Assembly (NCBI RefSeq): GCF_012396365.1
Contig: NZ_JAAXPG010000022.1
Location: 1-64,000 of the forward strand
DNA from: Nocardiopsis alborubida
GTDB taxonomy: Bacteria > Actinomycetota > Actinomycetes > Streptosporangiales > Streptosporangiaceae
Direction of reading: 5' to 3'
DNA length: 64,000 nt
The notes under the pieces were generated by a model. That model saw only the letters and a program-made list of their open reading frames with translations. It had not been told where the DNA came from and did not search any database. This document shows positions 16,052 through 25,214 of this stretch, piece after piece; position 1 is the stretch's first letter, and each line of letters opens with the position of its first letter. Both the position numbers and the translations under genes were made by a program.

Positions 16052-16939
16052 TCAGATAGGGAATTCACCGTACCAGGACTGCCGGATAATGTGCTTAGGA
16101 AGATAATCGGACTCGACCTCGAAATGGAAGTCGGGATCGGTGTCACTGATATCGCAGGCGAGGCATGCGAGTGCAAGGAGTGCTAGGGGTACGACACCGT
16201 TAAGGTCCTTGGAGCGTTCTTCAGTGGCGGTGTAGTAATCGTGAAAAAGACGAAGCCCCTGGGCGAGGCCCTTGTTGAACTCTTCACTGTCGCGTTGCGC
16301 AAGCCGTAGAAGCGTGTTCATCGGTGGGAAGACTAGTTTATCTAGCGTTTCCGACGAGGAAATGTCCGCCTGTCCGGGTGTGGAAAGTTCCAGGGCTTTT
16401 GTGAGGTTCTCTACCAGGGTGGGGCGGTCCAGGATGAAGTCCTGCAGCGCCGAGATCCAGTAGTAGAGAAATTCGTCGTAGGCTCCTCCATCGCTTTCCC
16501 CCGCCTCCTTGAGGAGTTCCACGGGGATATTGCAGAGGAAGCGAACACGATTTTCGTCTCGGCAGGTGAGGGCGAGAAAGAATGCTGTCTCCCAGTTCCC
16601 TGCATCAGTGAAGTGGGATGGCTCGACCGAGGGTAGGTCGCGCACCTCCTGGTCGATCAGTCGTTCAACGTGATCACCTCGGGGGGCAGTGCTCGCGGCG
16701 AAGAGCGCTTCAGTGGCCTGCATGTAGGTTGACCACGACTCCCATGTGATCAGGTTTTTGGAGTCAGGATCGACTGCCAGGCTTATGGCCGCCTCGCGGC
16801 GGATGTTTTCAAGTGGAAAATCGGCAAGGGAGGGATCACGTACCAGCCATGCCACCTGTTCCTTTCTTCTGGTGGCGCTGTCTTCCATGAACTTCTGATA
16901 GAAGGGCTTGGAGGGGTCATGGCGAGGAATATTTATCAT
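16052..16939 (-). CDS. Imm49 family immunity protein (paralogue 3, toxin-proximal)
   Basis: A 295-residue Imm49 protein starting at ATG 16939, only 11 nt after the stop of the putative toxin gene. It is therefore the most likely cognate antidote. It shows NLITWESWSTYMQATEALFA, NWETAFFLALTCRDENRVRFLCNI, KLVFPPMNTLLRLAQRDSEEF and the shared end YLPKHIIRQSWYGEFPI. Its base composition is AT-richer than paralogues 1 and 2 and resembles the adjacent toxin C-terminal region, as expected if toxin tip and immunity gene moved as a unit. Confidence 0.9.
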   Translation of the reverse strand: MINIPRHDPSKPFYQKFMEDSATRRKEQVAWLVRDPSLADFPLENIRREAAISLAVDPDSKNLITWESWSTYMQATEALFAASTAPRGDHVERLIDQEVRDLPSVEPSHFTDAGNWETAFFLALTCRDENRVRFLCNIPVELLKEAGESDGGAYDEFLYYWISALQDFILDRPTLVENLTKALELSTPGQADISSSETLDKLVFPPMNTLLRLAQRDSEEFNKGLAQGLRLFHDYYTATEERSKDLNGVVPLALLALACLACDISDTDPDFHFEVESDYLPKHIIRQSWYGEFPI

Positions 16940-16950
16940 TGTGCCCGTTT

Positions 16951-19900
16951 CTAGTTCTTGTTCGAAAGATCGTAGAGGCCGAAAGTGAGGCCTGAGTGCC
17001 TTCCGGAGTTGTCGGTCATCGCCTTAACCTCAGTATAGTACAGCTTTCTTTCTGCCAGTGCTTTTTCTAGTTTTTCTGCCATGTCCCACTCATTCGGCTT
17101 TTTTCCGTTCGTCTTGTCCTCAAGTCCTCGCTCCTTCATGTTGCTGAAAGTTGCCTTGAGGTAAGCGTGTGTCCCCTGTGATATTCGCTTAGTATTTTTT
17201 CCGTCCCCGACTGTTCGTTCTCCAAGGGATGTGTCTTTGTCTCCCTTGGCTTCTACGATGACAAATTTTCCATCCTTGGCAGGCCAGATCTGGTCAAACT
17301 GGTAGTTTCCGCTATCGGGGGCTGTGTCGAACTTGGGAAGCGGCTTGTCATCGATAACCTCTGGAAGCTTTATTTCTTTTGTCTCTTTTTCTCCTGTCTC
17401 CTTGTTCTCGAAGAAAACGGTGACTTTGGTATTGCCATCAAAAAGTTTGGGAACCGCTGCGGCGGCGGTGGTCTCACCGTACATCTCACTGGAGACGCTT
17501 ACGGCGGCTCGATCCAATGACTGTCTTTCCTGTGCGGCGACGACTTTAGGGTGATCGTTCTCGGGTCCGGCGTTATTTGGATAGGCCTTTTTTTGTTTTT
17601 CCACGTCCTCTCTGGATTTCCGGTTGCTCTCGACGGCGTCAAATCGCTCCTTGGCAAGGAAGTCGATTTTCCCGATCGCGTGGTGGCTGGAGTCCCGTGG
17701 GATGGTGACTCGCTTTCCCGGGAACCTGTAATCAGGTTTTCTGGGGCTCGGGAGGCTCTCTTTGACAATCCAGGGAAGGCCTTCTTTTGCGCGAGTGATC
17801 ATGGGGATCGTCATTCCCAGGATCTGGCGCTCTATCGAGTGCCTGTGGCCGTTCTTCTGATAATATTCAGAAAATAGACCATCTGGGCTCTTGTTGAGAA
17901 GGCCAATGAATTTACCCGCGAAGTCCATCCAATCCATATCTGGTTTCAGGGAAAGCTTCTTAATGATAAATTCGTCGGCTAGCCTTCCGGTGAGCCCTTC
18001 TCCCTGCCCGGACGTTCCTCGGTGGTGAGACATGTGAGTCTCAACGTCCGCCTCCAAGAGGTTTTCCCCTGGCCGACGCGGGGTCTGGGAGGACGCAGCC
18101 GAATCCTCGTGTGAACCTGAGAGGTCTGTGTCAGACCTCGTGTTCTCGCGTCGGTCGGTGGTAGCCGTCGGCGTACTTTTCTGGCGCTCCTCCATCCTGT
18201 CGCGGTCACCATGATTCGGTGTTGAATGCTGCTCCTCAGTTCTGTTCGTATTGTTGGAGACCTCGCCCCGAGGAGGCGTGTCAACATCGGAGCCGCCGTC
18301 GCCGCCCGGCACGGAGTCAGCCCTGTTGACGGCGACCGGGCGACGGGTCTCCACGTCGGCGCCGCGGTCGTGCCGGAACCCTGCATCGGAGCCGCTCCGC
18401 GCGTCAGGCGCACCGATCCTTGAGGCGTCGACCCGGTGGCCGCTGCTGTCCCCCAGGTTCACGTGCTGGACCTGGCCGTGCGGAATCGGCTTCTGCGCGC
18501 TCGCGGTGTCGGCGTCGGGACGCGGTGCCGTCGTCGCGTACTCCCTGTCGGCCTCGGGCTCGTCGCGGCCGCCGTGTCCGTCCCGTCCGTCGCCGGGGCC
18601 TCCCTCCCAATTCACATGGGGGTAGTCGCTCGCCACCGCACGCATGTCGGAGAACGCGGCGTTCGCGCGGCCGTCCAGCCCGTACCTCTCCGCGACCTGG
18701 GAGTCCTTCAAGGGAGAGGAATCCGGGTCCACGGTGGCACGGTCGCCCTCGTACAAGGCGGTCTCGGCGCGTTGGTTGACCTGGAAGTTCGCGTGGTCCT
18801 CAGCCGTGAACATGCCGTTGACCTGTCGCAGCAGCCTGTCGCTCTCGCTGAGCTGCTCGGCGGTCGGGTCCTGGGAACCGCTCTCGGTCGGCGAGGGCCG
18901 GTGGGAGGTGTCCGAGGTGTCCTCGATCACCGGTACGGGAGAGCTGCCGCGCTCTTCCCCGGAAGCCTCCTCAAGGAGGGCCTGTTCGTCGTCCGCCCCG
19001 GCACGGTCGGTTTCGGGTTCGGCCCTGGAAGGTCTCTCGTTCGCCTCGGTCTCCCGGTCTGCGATCGGTCGTGCGGTGGTCCTCCTCGATTCGGAGGGAT
19101 CGCTGTCACCCTGGACGGGCGCGGACTGCGGCGGAGGAGACCCGTCCGCGTGCGAGCCGTCGGCGGGGTCGTTCGTGATCCTCTGCAAGCGGTCCAGGGA
19201 CCCCCTCAGGTCACCCAGCTGCTGCGGACTGAGTCCGTCGGGGTTGAAGACACTGGTGTCGATCCGCACGACGGGGGCACCGCTGCCCCCGAAGGTGGGG
19301 ACGCCCGCGGGCAGGTCCACATCGACGTCCGTCGAGCTACCGGATCCGCTGTCACCGCCGCGACCGCCCATGCCGTCCACGATGGCCATGCCGCGCCAGG
19401 CCATCAGCGGCACGCCGACCGCCGCGCCCACACCGGTGGCCGACAGCGCGGCGCCGAGGGCGGTGACGCCGATGTTGAGCACGGCGGTGCCGATCACGTA
19501 GCCGGGACGCTCGCCCCACTCCTCCCAGGGCACCACCGAGTGGGCCAGGTCCTTCCACGCCGAGCCGACGGTGTCCCAGCCCGACCAGCCGTAGCTGTCG
19601 GACTCGGCGTCGTACATGCCCACCAGCGAGGCCACGGACTGGATGTTGCTCTCGTGGTACTCGTACAGGGCGTCGCCCCAGGACATGTTGAACCAGCCCT
19701 CGGAGCTGTGCATGCCCAGCATCGCGCCGGTGCCCTCGACCGCCCCGACACCGAAGTCCCACACCGCGTCCCAGCCGTCGACCAACCAGCTCTCGTCGAC
19801 GGCGGCCCCGCTCACGCCCCACTCGGTGGCCAGGTCCGACAGGTCCTCGTCGTAGCCGTGGTAGAACACGTCGGGATCGAGGGCGCCGTCGCCGGAGGGC

Positions 19901-20505
19901 GTCTTCTCGAACGGGGTGCGGTCGGGGACGAACCGGTTGATGGCGTTGGCGCAGGCGAGCTCGGCGTCCGCATAGTCCTCGATGATGCGTGTGCCGTCCT
20001 CGATGAGGCGCTTGTTCTCCGCGACGTCGGGGTGCTCGCCGATCCCGAAGAAGCCGGCCACGCCCTCTGCCTTGCGCCAGTCCTCGCCCTTCGCGTCGAT
20101 GCGGGCCCGGAACTCGAAGGCCTCGGCTCTCAGACCGGACCAGCGGGACTTGATGTCGCGCAGGTCGGCGGCGAAGGTCTCCAGCGCGCTCGCGGCGTGG
20201 CCGAGGTCGGTCGAGACCGTGTCGCCGTCAGCGGCCACCGGTTCGAGCACGGAGTAGAGGTGTTCCGCCTCGGGAGCCTTGTAGTGGGACCTCAGCCCGC
20301 TCCAGGCGGACGTGATGTCGTTGCCGGTGTCGCCGACCGACTCCCCGGCGCTGCGCAGGTCGGAGGCCAGGGTCTCGATGTAGTCGGGGGAGGGGGTGGG
20401 CACGGGGAAGGTCGCGGGGCTGACCTTGTCATCACCGTCGATGAGCATCTCGGTCTGTTCGCCGATGGTCAGCGGCGCGCTCGGGGGAGTGTCGGGAGGA
20501 AGCAC
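16951..20505 (-). CDS. putative T7SS-secreted polymorphic toxin with nuclease-like C-terminus
   Basis: An 1184-residue protein starting at GTG 20505. Residues ~40-140 are a helical WXG/T7SS-signal-like region (ITSAWSGLRSHYKAPEAEHLY, then KSRWSGLRAEAF). Next comes a Trp/Gly-rich linker with one hydrophobic stretch (~340-370). Residues ~400-800 are long, charged, repetitive and disordered, and the C-terminus is distinct. Within the last 115 residues Asp1071, Glu1085-x-Lys1087 (KFVIVEAKGD) and Gln1110 (ISQGTHAYLKA) fit a PD-(D/E)XK-type nuclease core. That assignment is my inference. The C-terminal third is AT-richer than the rest. Gene order (DUF6507, toxin, Imm49) supports an ESX-exported effector. 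Confidence 0.8.
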   Translation of the reverse strand: MLPPDTPPSAPLTIGEQTEMLIDGDDKVSPATFPVPTPSPDYIETLASDLRSAGESVGDTGNDITSAWSGLRSHYKAPEAEHLYSVLEPVAADGDTVSTDLGHAASALETFAADLRDIKSRWSGLRAEAFEFRARIDAKGEDWRKAEGVAGFFGIGEHPDVAENKRLIEDGTRIIEDYADAELACANAINRFVPDRTPFEKTPSGDGALDPDVFYHGYDEDLSDLATEWGVSGAAVDESWLVDGWDAVWDFGVGAVEGTGAMLGMHSSEGWFNMSWGDALYEYHESNIQSVASLVGMYDAESDSYGWSGWDTVGSAWKDLAHSVVPWEEWGERPGYVIGTAVLNIGVTALGAALSATGVGAAVGVPLMAWRGMAIVDGMGGRGGDSGSGSSTDVDVDLPAGVPTFGGSGAPVVRIDTSVFNPDGLSPQQLGDLRGSLDRLQRITNDPADGSHADGSPPPQSAPVQGDSDPSESRRTTARPIADRETEANERPSRAEPETDRAGADDEQALLEEASGEERGSSPVPVIEDTSDTSHRPSPTESGSQDPTAEQLSESDRLLRQVNGMFTAEDHANFQVNQRAETALYEGDRATVDPDSSPLKDSQVAERYGLDGRANAAFSDMRAVASDYPHVNWEGGPGDGRDGHGGRDEPEADREYATTAPRPDADTASAQKPIPHGQVQHVNLGDSSGHRVDASRIGAPDARSGSDAGFRHDRGADVETRRPVAVNRADSVPGGDGGSDVDTPPRGEVSNNTNRTEEQHSTPNHGDRDRMEERQKSTPTATTDRRENTRSDTDLSGSHEDSAASSQTPRRPGENLLEADVETHMSHHRGTSGQGEGLTGRLADEFIIKKLSLKPDMDWMDFAGKFIGLLNKSPDGLFSEYYQKNGHRHSIERQILGMTIPMITRAKEGLPWIVKESLPSPRKPDYRFPGKRVTIPRDSSHHAIGKIDFLAKERFDAVESNRKSREDVEKQKKAYPNNAGPENDHPKVVAAQERQSLDRAAVSVSSEMYGETTAAAAVPKLFDGNTKVTVFFENKETGEKETKEIKLPEVIDDKPLPKFDTAPDSGNYQFDQIWPAKDGKFVIVEAKGDKDTSLGERTVGDGKNTKRISQGTHAYLKATFSNMKERGLEDKTNGKKPNEWDMAEKLEKALAERKLYYTEVKAMTDNSGRHSGLTFGLYDLSNKN

Positions 20506-20559
20506 GTGGGAGGACTCCGGGGGAGAGGTGACCGGGGGAGGGGAGAGGGGCGGTCGGGG

Positions 20560-20934
20560 TCAGACGAGTTCGGCGTTCCCGCCCGGGGCGGGCGGCGGGG
20601 GCGGGTCGGGGACCACACCGGCGTTGCGCTGCGCCTCCAGAGCCATCTCCTCGTTGCCCGTGACGTAGGCGGTGGTCGCCTCGCTGGTCTGTGTGACGGC
20701 GTTGCCGGTCAGGGAGAGCATGTCGCCCATGAGCCCGAAGTAGTGCTCGGCGAACTCGCCCAGGGCGACCCCGATGGGGGCGCTGTTGATGTGGGTGCTG
20801 AGGGTGGTGACGCGTTCCTCGATCGTGGTCATGTCACCGAACAGGCCCTCGGACCCGCCCTCCTCGCCGAGGTGAGAGAGGGTGTTGACGAGCACGGTGC
20901 CGATCTCCGGGGGGTCGATGTCCCAGGCGGTCAC
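20560..20934 (-). CDS. DUF6507 family protein (WXG100-like size, T7SS-associated)
   Basis: A 124-residue helical protein starting at GTG 20934 (TAWDIDPPEIGTVL), overlapping the upstream gene stop as GTGA. The opening TAWDID and the ALGEFAEHYF...AVTQTSEATTAYVTGNEEMALEAQRN helices match, from memory, DUF6507. The last ~18 residues are Pro/Ala-rich. Such small helical proteins are usually encoded next to ESX-type effectors and may act as a partner or chaperone for secretion of the 1184-aa protein encoded 54 nt downstream. Confidence 0.75.
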   Translation of the reverse strand: MTAWDIDPPEIGTVLVNTLSHLGEEGGSEGLFGDMTTIEERVTTLSTHINSAPIGVALGEFAEHYFGLMGDMLSLTGNAVTQTSEATTAYVTGNEEMALEAQRNAGVVPDPPPPPAPGGNAELV

Positions 20935-21278
20935 GGGGATTCCTCCTGTCGCTGTTCACGGGGCTCCTCGGGGGCGGGACGGGAGCGGAAGGCCTCGGGG
21001 CGGAAGGATCCGGTCCCGTCCTCGGGGCTGGGGCCGACGAGGGGCCCGGACCCGGCCCGGGCGGCCTCGACGGTGTGGAGCATCCGGTTCAGGGCCGAGC
21101 GGCCCCGGGTGAGGTCGGTGCGGGCGCGCAGGCGCATGTACTCCGAGGATCGCTGGATCCCAAGCCCGGGGTGCGGTGCCGACGCCTCCTCCGCTTGTCC
21201 GGAAGCCTGCTCCGGGAGCGGCGTTTGTGGTGGGGGCGCTTCCCCGTCCTGGTCGAGGCGCACGATGTCGAACTTCAC
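20931..21278 (-). CDS. hypothetical protein, first gene of toxin operon
   Basis: A 115-residue protein. The chosen start is GTG 21278 (KFDIVRLDQDG) because GGAGGAGAG lies 8 nt upstream. A Pro/Gln/Glu-rich segment follows, then a helical core (SSEYMRLRARTDLTRGRSALNRMLHTVEAAR) and a charged tail. No family name is recalled, but similar small genes precede DUF6507 genes in actinomycetes. It is translationally coupled to DUF6507 (GTGA overlap), which suggests a shared role in preparing or exporting the toxin. Confidence 0.65.
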   Translation of the reverse strand: MKFDIVRLDQDGEAPPPQTPLPEQASGQAEEASAPHPGLGIQRSSEYMRLRARTDLTRGRSALNRMLHTVEAARAGSGPLVGPSPEDGTGSFRPEAFRSRPAPEEPREQRQEESP

Positions 21279-21340
21279 CGGTCGTTCTCTCCTCCCCGCC
21301 CTCTCCGCTGCCTCCGCCCGGAGGCACTCACCATGCGGTG

Positions 21341-21377
21341 CGTACCGACGTACGGAATGTAGGCAATGGTTCCATTG
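21341..21377. promoter_or_regulatory. inverted repeats upstream of the toxin operon
   Basis: Two palindromes lie 63-99 nt upstream of the first toxin-operon start: CGTAC-CGAC-GTACG (21341-21354) and CAATGGTTCCATTG (21364-21377). Between them, on the minus strand, is a TACATT hexamer (21356-21361) that fits an actinobacterial -10. No strong -35 is visible. They are plausible operator sites for an unknown regulator. Confidence 0.4.
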
Positions 21378-22289
21378 TGGCGAGATCCACCGACATCCGC
21401 CGGGGCGGGTGTGGACGTCCGCCGGGGCGGGGTGTCGACGGTCCGCGGGCACAGGACCAGGTCGGGAGTGGTGCACGCGGAGCACGGACGCTCCGAAACC
21501 GTCCGGACCCGTGCGGTGTGCCACGTGTGCCTGGCCGGATGCGGCCAGGCCTGACGCACCCGCCCGGTGCCCCACGCCCGGACGGAGGCTCCGAGACGCC
21601 ACGCACAGCGGATGGCGAGGGCCGTGGCGGCCCGCGCGGTCGTCCGGGTGTGAACGGGACGCCCGTCCCCCCGGCCGGTACCGCGCAGGCGGGTGGCGGC
21701 CGGGACGCGTACCGGACTTTCGGAAGGAGGTCCCGGATCCCCTCGCACGCGTTGTCCGCCCTTGGCGGAAAAGGAGGTCCGGCCGGTCCTGGAGGGCGGG
21801 GACGCGGCCGGATCTCCGCTTCGCGGACCCGGAGGAGGGCTGGCGCGGGGCGGCTCGCCGCGCACGTGCGCCGACCCGCTGGTCGGTACCCTCTTCCGGG
21901 TCCTTGGGGGAGTGGGGGGAGGGCTGAGACGCGGCAGAAGGGGCGGGGTTCGGGGCTTCGAGGCGCGCGGGCGGGCGCGGAGCCTCCGGAGGGCGGGTTC
22001 GGTGGTTCCCTTTTCTTTTCCTCGCCTTTCCTGTGCTTTGGTTTTTCCCGTGCGTGTGCGCCCCGAAACGCCCGCCACCGGTTCCGCTGATGTTTTCTCC
22101 GGGGCGCTCTTTTCTCGCCCTGATGGGAATTGTTTTGCTTTTTTGTCGAAAAAGGAGGAGATGAGGAGTTATGCGGGTCGGGTGACGTTTTCGGGCTGAC
22201 TGCGGTCATGTGACCCGCTTGGTGGTGCTTCGTCGCGCCCGGTCCTTGCCCCGGGCCCGCTCCCTCACCCGGGTCCCGGGCACGCGAAA

Positions 22290-22317
22290 GGGGGCGGAGC
22301 CGATCGGCTCCGCCCCC
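22290..22317 (-). terminator. rho-independent terminator downstream of the DUF6069 gene
   Basis: A perfect 28-bp palindrome (GGGGGCGGAGCCGA and its complement) lies 133 nt past the stop at 22450. On the minus strand it is followed by CTTTCG. It could terminate in both directions. Confidence 0.65.
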
Positions 22318-22449
22318 TCGTGCGCCTCGGGTCAGGGGGCGCCGCTCTGGTTCCCGGGGTCACGGGTCACCTGGTCCGATTGCCCGTCCGGATCGTTCGG
22401 GTCCTTCGGCGTGCTGGCCGACCGGTGTGTCGGCCGCCCGGCCCGCCGC

Positions 22450-23175
22450 TCATCCGGCGTGCTGGTCACCCGGCGCCTGCCGGTCGTGTCGCTCGCGGTT
22501 GGCCTGCTCCGCCTCCGCGTCCATCTCCTGGGCGCGGATCTGGTTCCTGTGGTACTCGCCCTGCTTCACGTCGGGCAGGATGCCCTCGTGCCGCAGGACG
22601 GGCTCCTCGCGGGGACTCCGCGCGGGCTCCCGAGGATCCACGGGCTGCGTCTCGTCCCTCGGTTCGGGCGCCGGTTCCCCGACGGGCCTCACGGTCGCCT
22701 CCTGCGCCGTGTACGCCGTCCGGCCATCCCCCGGTGCCCGGCTGCTCAGGGTGGAGGCGCGCCCCACGCTCCGCAGCAGGGTGATGATCGCGACGCCCGT
22801 GACCAGATTGATCACGGCCGTGCTGACCTGGCTCGACGTGTCCACGGGTTCGCTGAACGGGGCGACGGCGGCGATCGCCGTGATCAGCCCCAGGATCCAC
22901 CCGAAGAACTTCATCGCCCGCGGGGCGCTGAGCAGCAGCATGTGCATCAGCCCCGTGGCCAGCAGCGCCGCCACGGCGGCCATCAGCGCGTAGGCCACCG
23001 TGCTCGCGTCGCCCAGTGCCCCCGCGCTCTCCGGTGCGAGCACCGGAACCCCGAACACCCCCCGGAAGACCAGGGCGCCCGCGAAGATCACCAGCGCCGC
23101 CACGACGGCGGTGGCCATCCCTCCGTACCACAGCCGCGTGGTGTTGACGGGTCGTTCGCTACCTATCTCGGTCAT
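22450..23175 (-). CDS. DUF6069 family four-helix membrane protein
   Basis: A 241-residue protein starting at ATG 23175 (TEIGSERPVNTTRLWYGG). Four hydrophobic helices span residues ~15-140 (AATAVVAALVIFAGAL-type, then VAYALMAAVAALLATGLMHMLLL, FFGWILGLITAIAAVAPF, STAVINLVTGVAIITLL). A ~100-residue charged cytoplasmic tail rich in Glu, Arg and Pro follows. The four-helix part with a PF..PV loop resembles DUF6069 membrane proteins; the long tail is not typical. It is transcribed away from alr. Function unknown. Confidence 0.65.
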   Translation of the reverse strand: MTEIGSERPVNTTRLWYGGMATAVVAALVIFAGALVFRGVFGVPVLAPESAGALGDASTVAYALMAAVAALLATGLMHMLLLSAPRAMKFFGWILGLITAIAAVAPFSEPVDTSSQVSTAVINLVTGVAIITLLRSVGRASTLSSRAPGDGRTAYTAQEATVRPVGEPAPEPRDETQPVDPREPARSPREEPVLRHEGILPDVKQGEYHRNQIRAQEMDAEAEQANRERHDRQAPGDQHAG

Positions 23176-23395
23176 GCCAGTACCCCCAGATACTGTGCCT
23201 CTGGGCCGATCCCCTACCCCGCATCCGTCCATGTACTACGAGTGACCGAGAAAACCCGCGTCGTGCCTGGTCATCCGGGATGCCCTGGGGCGCCGGGGAA
23301 AACGGTCACGCCTCCCCGGGCGTGTCCGGGCCTCCCCCCGGGCGTGTCCGGGCGCCGCTCCGTCCCGGTCCCCCGCACGTGGAACACTGGAGTAC

Positions 23396-24547
23396 ATGTC
23401 TCACTTCGCGCACGCTCGCGTCGACCTCGACGCGATCTCCCACAACGCGCGGGTGCTCCGCGGGTTCGCAGGGGGCACCCCGCTCATGGGTGTGGTCAAG
23501 GCCGACGGCTACGGGCACGGCATGCTCCCGTCCGCCCGCGCCCTGATCGCGGGCGGCGCGACCTGGCTGGGCACGGCCTTCATCGGTGAGGCCCTCGAAC
23601 TGCGCCGTGCCGGACTGACCCTGCCCGTCCTGGCCTGGATCATCCCGCCCGGTGAGCCGGTCGCGGAGGCGGTCGGGGCCGACATCGACCTCGGGGTGAG
23701 CGACCGCGCGGTCCTGGACACCGTGATCGCCGAGGCCCGCCGCCTGGGCCGCACCGCCCGTGTGCAGCTCAAGGCCGACACCGGCCTCAACCGCGGCGGC
23801 GCGGGTCCCGCCGACTGGGGATCCCTGACCGAGGCCGCCGCCCGCGCCGAGGACGAGGGGCACCTGCGCGTCACCGGAGTGTGGTCGCACTTCGCCTGCG
23901 CCGACGAGCCGGGCCACCCCTCCGTCGCGCGCCAGCTCTCCCGTTTCCACGAGGCCCTGGAGACCGCGGACAAGGTCGGCCTGACCCCCGAGGTCCGGCA
24001 CATCGCCAACTCGGCCGCGCTGCTCACCCTCCCCGAGGCCCGCTTCGACCTCGTCCGGGGCGGGATCGCCGGTTACGGCCTGTCCCCGATCCCCGGCCTC
24101 ACGGGGACCGGGCTGAGGCCCGCGATGACGCTGCGCTCCCGGCTCGCCCTCACCAAGCGCGTCCCCGAGGGCAGCGGCGTCTCCTACGGCCACCGCTACG
24201 TGACCGACCGGGAGACCACCCTGGCCCTGGTGCCGCTGGGCTACGCCGACGGGGTCCCCCGCGCCGCCACCAACCGGGGGCCCGTCCTCCTGGGCGGGCG
24301 CCGCCGCGCCATCGCGGGAACGGTCTGCATGGACCAGTTCGTCGTGGACGTCGGCGACGACGCCGTGGAGGCCGGTGAGTACGCGGTGCTCTTCGGGAAC
24401 CCGGAGGACCACCCGGACACCCCGACCGCCGAGGACTGGGCCGAGATCCTGGACACCATCCCGTACGAGATCGTCACGCGGGTGGGGCCCCGGGTCCCGC
24501 GCGAGTACGTCGGCGGGCAGGCCCGAGCCGCGTCGGCGGGAGTCTGA
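23396..24547 (+). CDS. alr: alanine racemase
   Basis: A 383-residue PLP enzyme that interconverts L- and D-alanine for peptidoglycan. The PLP lysine is Lys35 in GVVKADGYGHG. The catalytic tyrosine is Tyr264 in GVSYGHRY. The substrate-loop motif GTVCMDQFVVDVG and the phosphate-binding NSAALLTLPEARFDLVRGGIAGYGL are present. Length is normal. It heads a plus-strand run with tsaE, tsaB, rimI and tsaD, the common actinobacterial order. Confidence 0.97.
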   Translation: MSHFAHARVDLDAISHNARVLRGFAGGTPLMGVVKADGYGHGMLPSARALIAGGATWLGTAFIGEALELRRAGLTLPVLAWIIPPGEPVAEAVGADIDLGVSDRAVLDTVIAEARRLGRTARVQLKADTGLNRGGAGPADWGSLTEAAARAEDEGHLRVTGVWSHFACADEPGHPSVARQLSRFHEALETADKVGLTPEVRHIANSAALLTLPEARFDLVRGGIAGYGLSPIPGLTGTGLRPAMTLRSRLALTKRVPEGSGVSYGHRYVTDRETTLALVPLGYADGVPRAATNRGPVLLGGRRRAIAGTVCMDQFVVDVGDDAVEAGEYAVLFGNPEDHPDTPTAEDWAEILDTIPYEIVTRVGPRVPREYVGGQARAASAGV

Positions 24548-24691
24548 CCGGTCACCGCGATCCGGTCACAGACCTCCTCCATCCGGCCTAACCTGGGTGA
24601 AGGGGGTGCGCTCCGGCGGCCCCGCCCGCACACGCCCTGACCCGGCGCGCCGCGATCCACCATCCACACCAGATCACGAGCAGCGAATCTG

Positions 24692-25204
24692 ATGACAGAC
24701 GCGACAGCAACCACTCCAGGTGCGGCCACCGTCCGCGAGGTCACCGCGGCCACCGACGACGCCATGCGCACCCTCGGCCGCGACCTCGCCGCCCTCGCCC
24801 GACCCGGCGACCTGCTGATCCTGTCCGGGCCGCTCGGCGCGGGAAAGACCACCCTCACCCAGGGCCTGGGCGAGGGGCTGGGCGTGCGCGGATCGGTCAC
24901 CTCCCCGACCTTCGTCATCTCCCGGATCCACCCCTCCCTGACCGGAGGCCCCGACCTCGTCCACGTGGACGCCTACCGGCTCGGCGGGCCCGACGAGATC
25001 GACGACATCGACCTGGACATGACCCTCCCCGACTCCGTCACCGTGGTGGAGTGGGGCGAGGGCGTGGCCGAGGGGCTCTCCGACGACCGGTTGGAGATCC
25101 GCATCGAACGCCACCCCGACGACACCCGCTCCGTCCACCTGCGCGCCGCCGGCGCCCGGTGGGCCGGCGCCGACCTGCCCGGCACCGCCGCCGGGCGCGG
25201 ATAG
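24692..25204 (+). CDS. tsaE: tRNA threonylcarbamoyladenosine synthesis ATPase TsaE
   Basis: A 170-residue P-loop ATPase of the TsaE/YjeE family. Walker A is GPLGAGKTT (residues 46-54). TSPTFVISRIHP follows the family's TSPTF motif, and VHVDAYRL and VEWGEG complete the conserved set. It drives the TsaB-TsaD-TsaE cycle of t6A37 formation on ANN-decoding tRNAs. It is 144 nt after alr and 10 nt before tsaB, with the residue-rich start ATG at 24692. Confidence 0.96.
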   Translation: MTDATATTPGAATVREVTAATDDAMRTLGRDLAALARPGDLLILSGPLGAGKTTLTQGLGEGLGVRGSVTSPTFVISRIHPSLTGGPDLVHVDAYRLGGPDEIDDIDLDMTLPDSVTVVEWGEGVAEGLSDDRLEIRIERHPDDTRSVHLRAAGARWAGADLPGTAAGRG

Positions 25205-25214
25205 GCGGTCACCC

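Larger units (their letters stand above)
21279..22449. other. gene-free region upstream of toxin operon
   Basis: About 1.2 kb with no frame showing plausible codon use; long open frames here are GC-skew artefacts. It contains the operator-like repeats at 21341-21377, an AT-rich patch at about 22010-22170, a strong Shine-Dalgarno-like AAAGGAGGAG at 22151-22160 followed by a 12-codon frame (22161-22199), and the terminator hairpin at 22290-22317. Confidence 0.5.

Noticed and set aside
18436..21927. Open plus-strand frame of 1163 codons
   Set aside because: Antisense to the toxin gene, DUF6507 and the upstream gene; no recognisable domain and poor residue composition.
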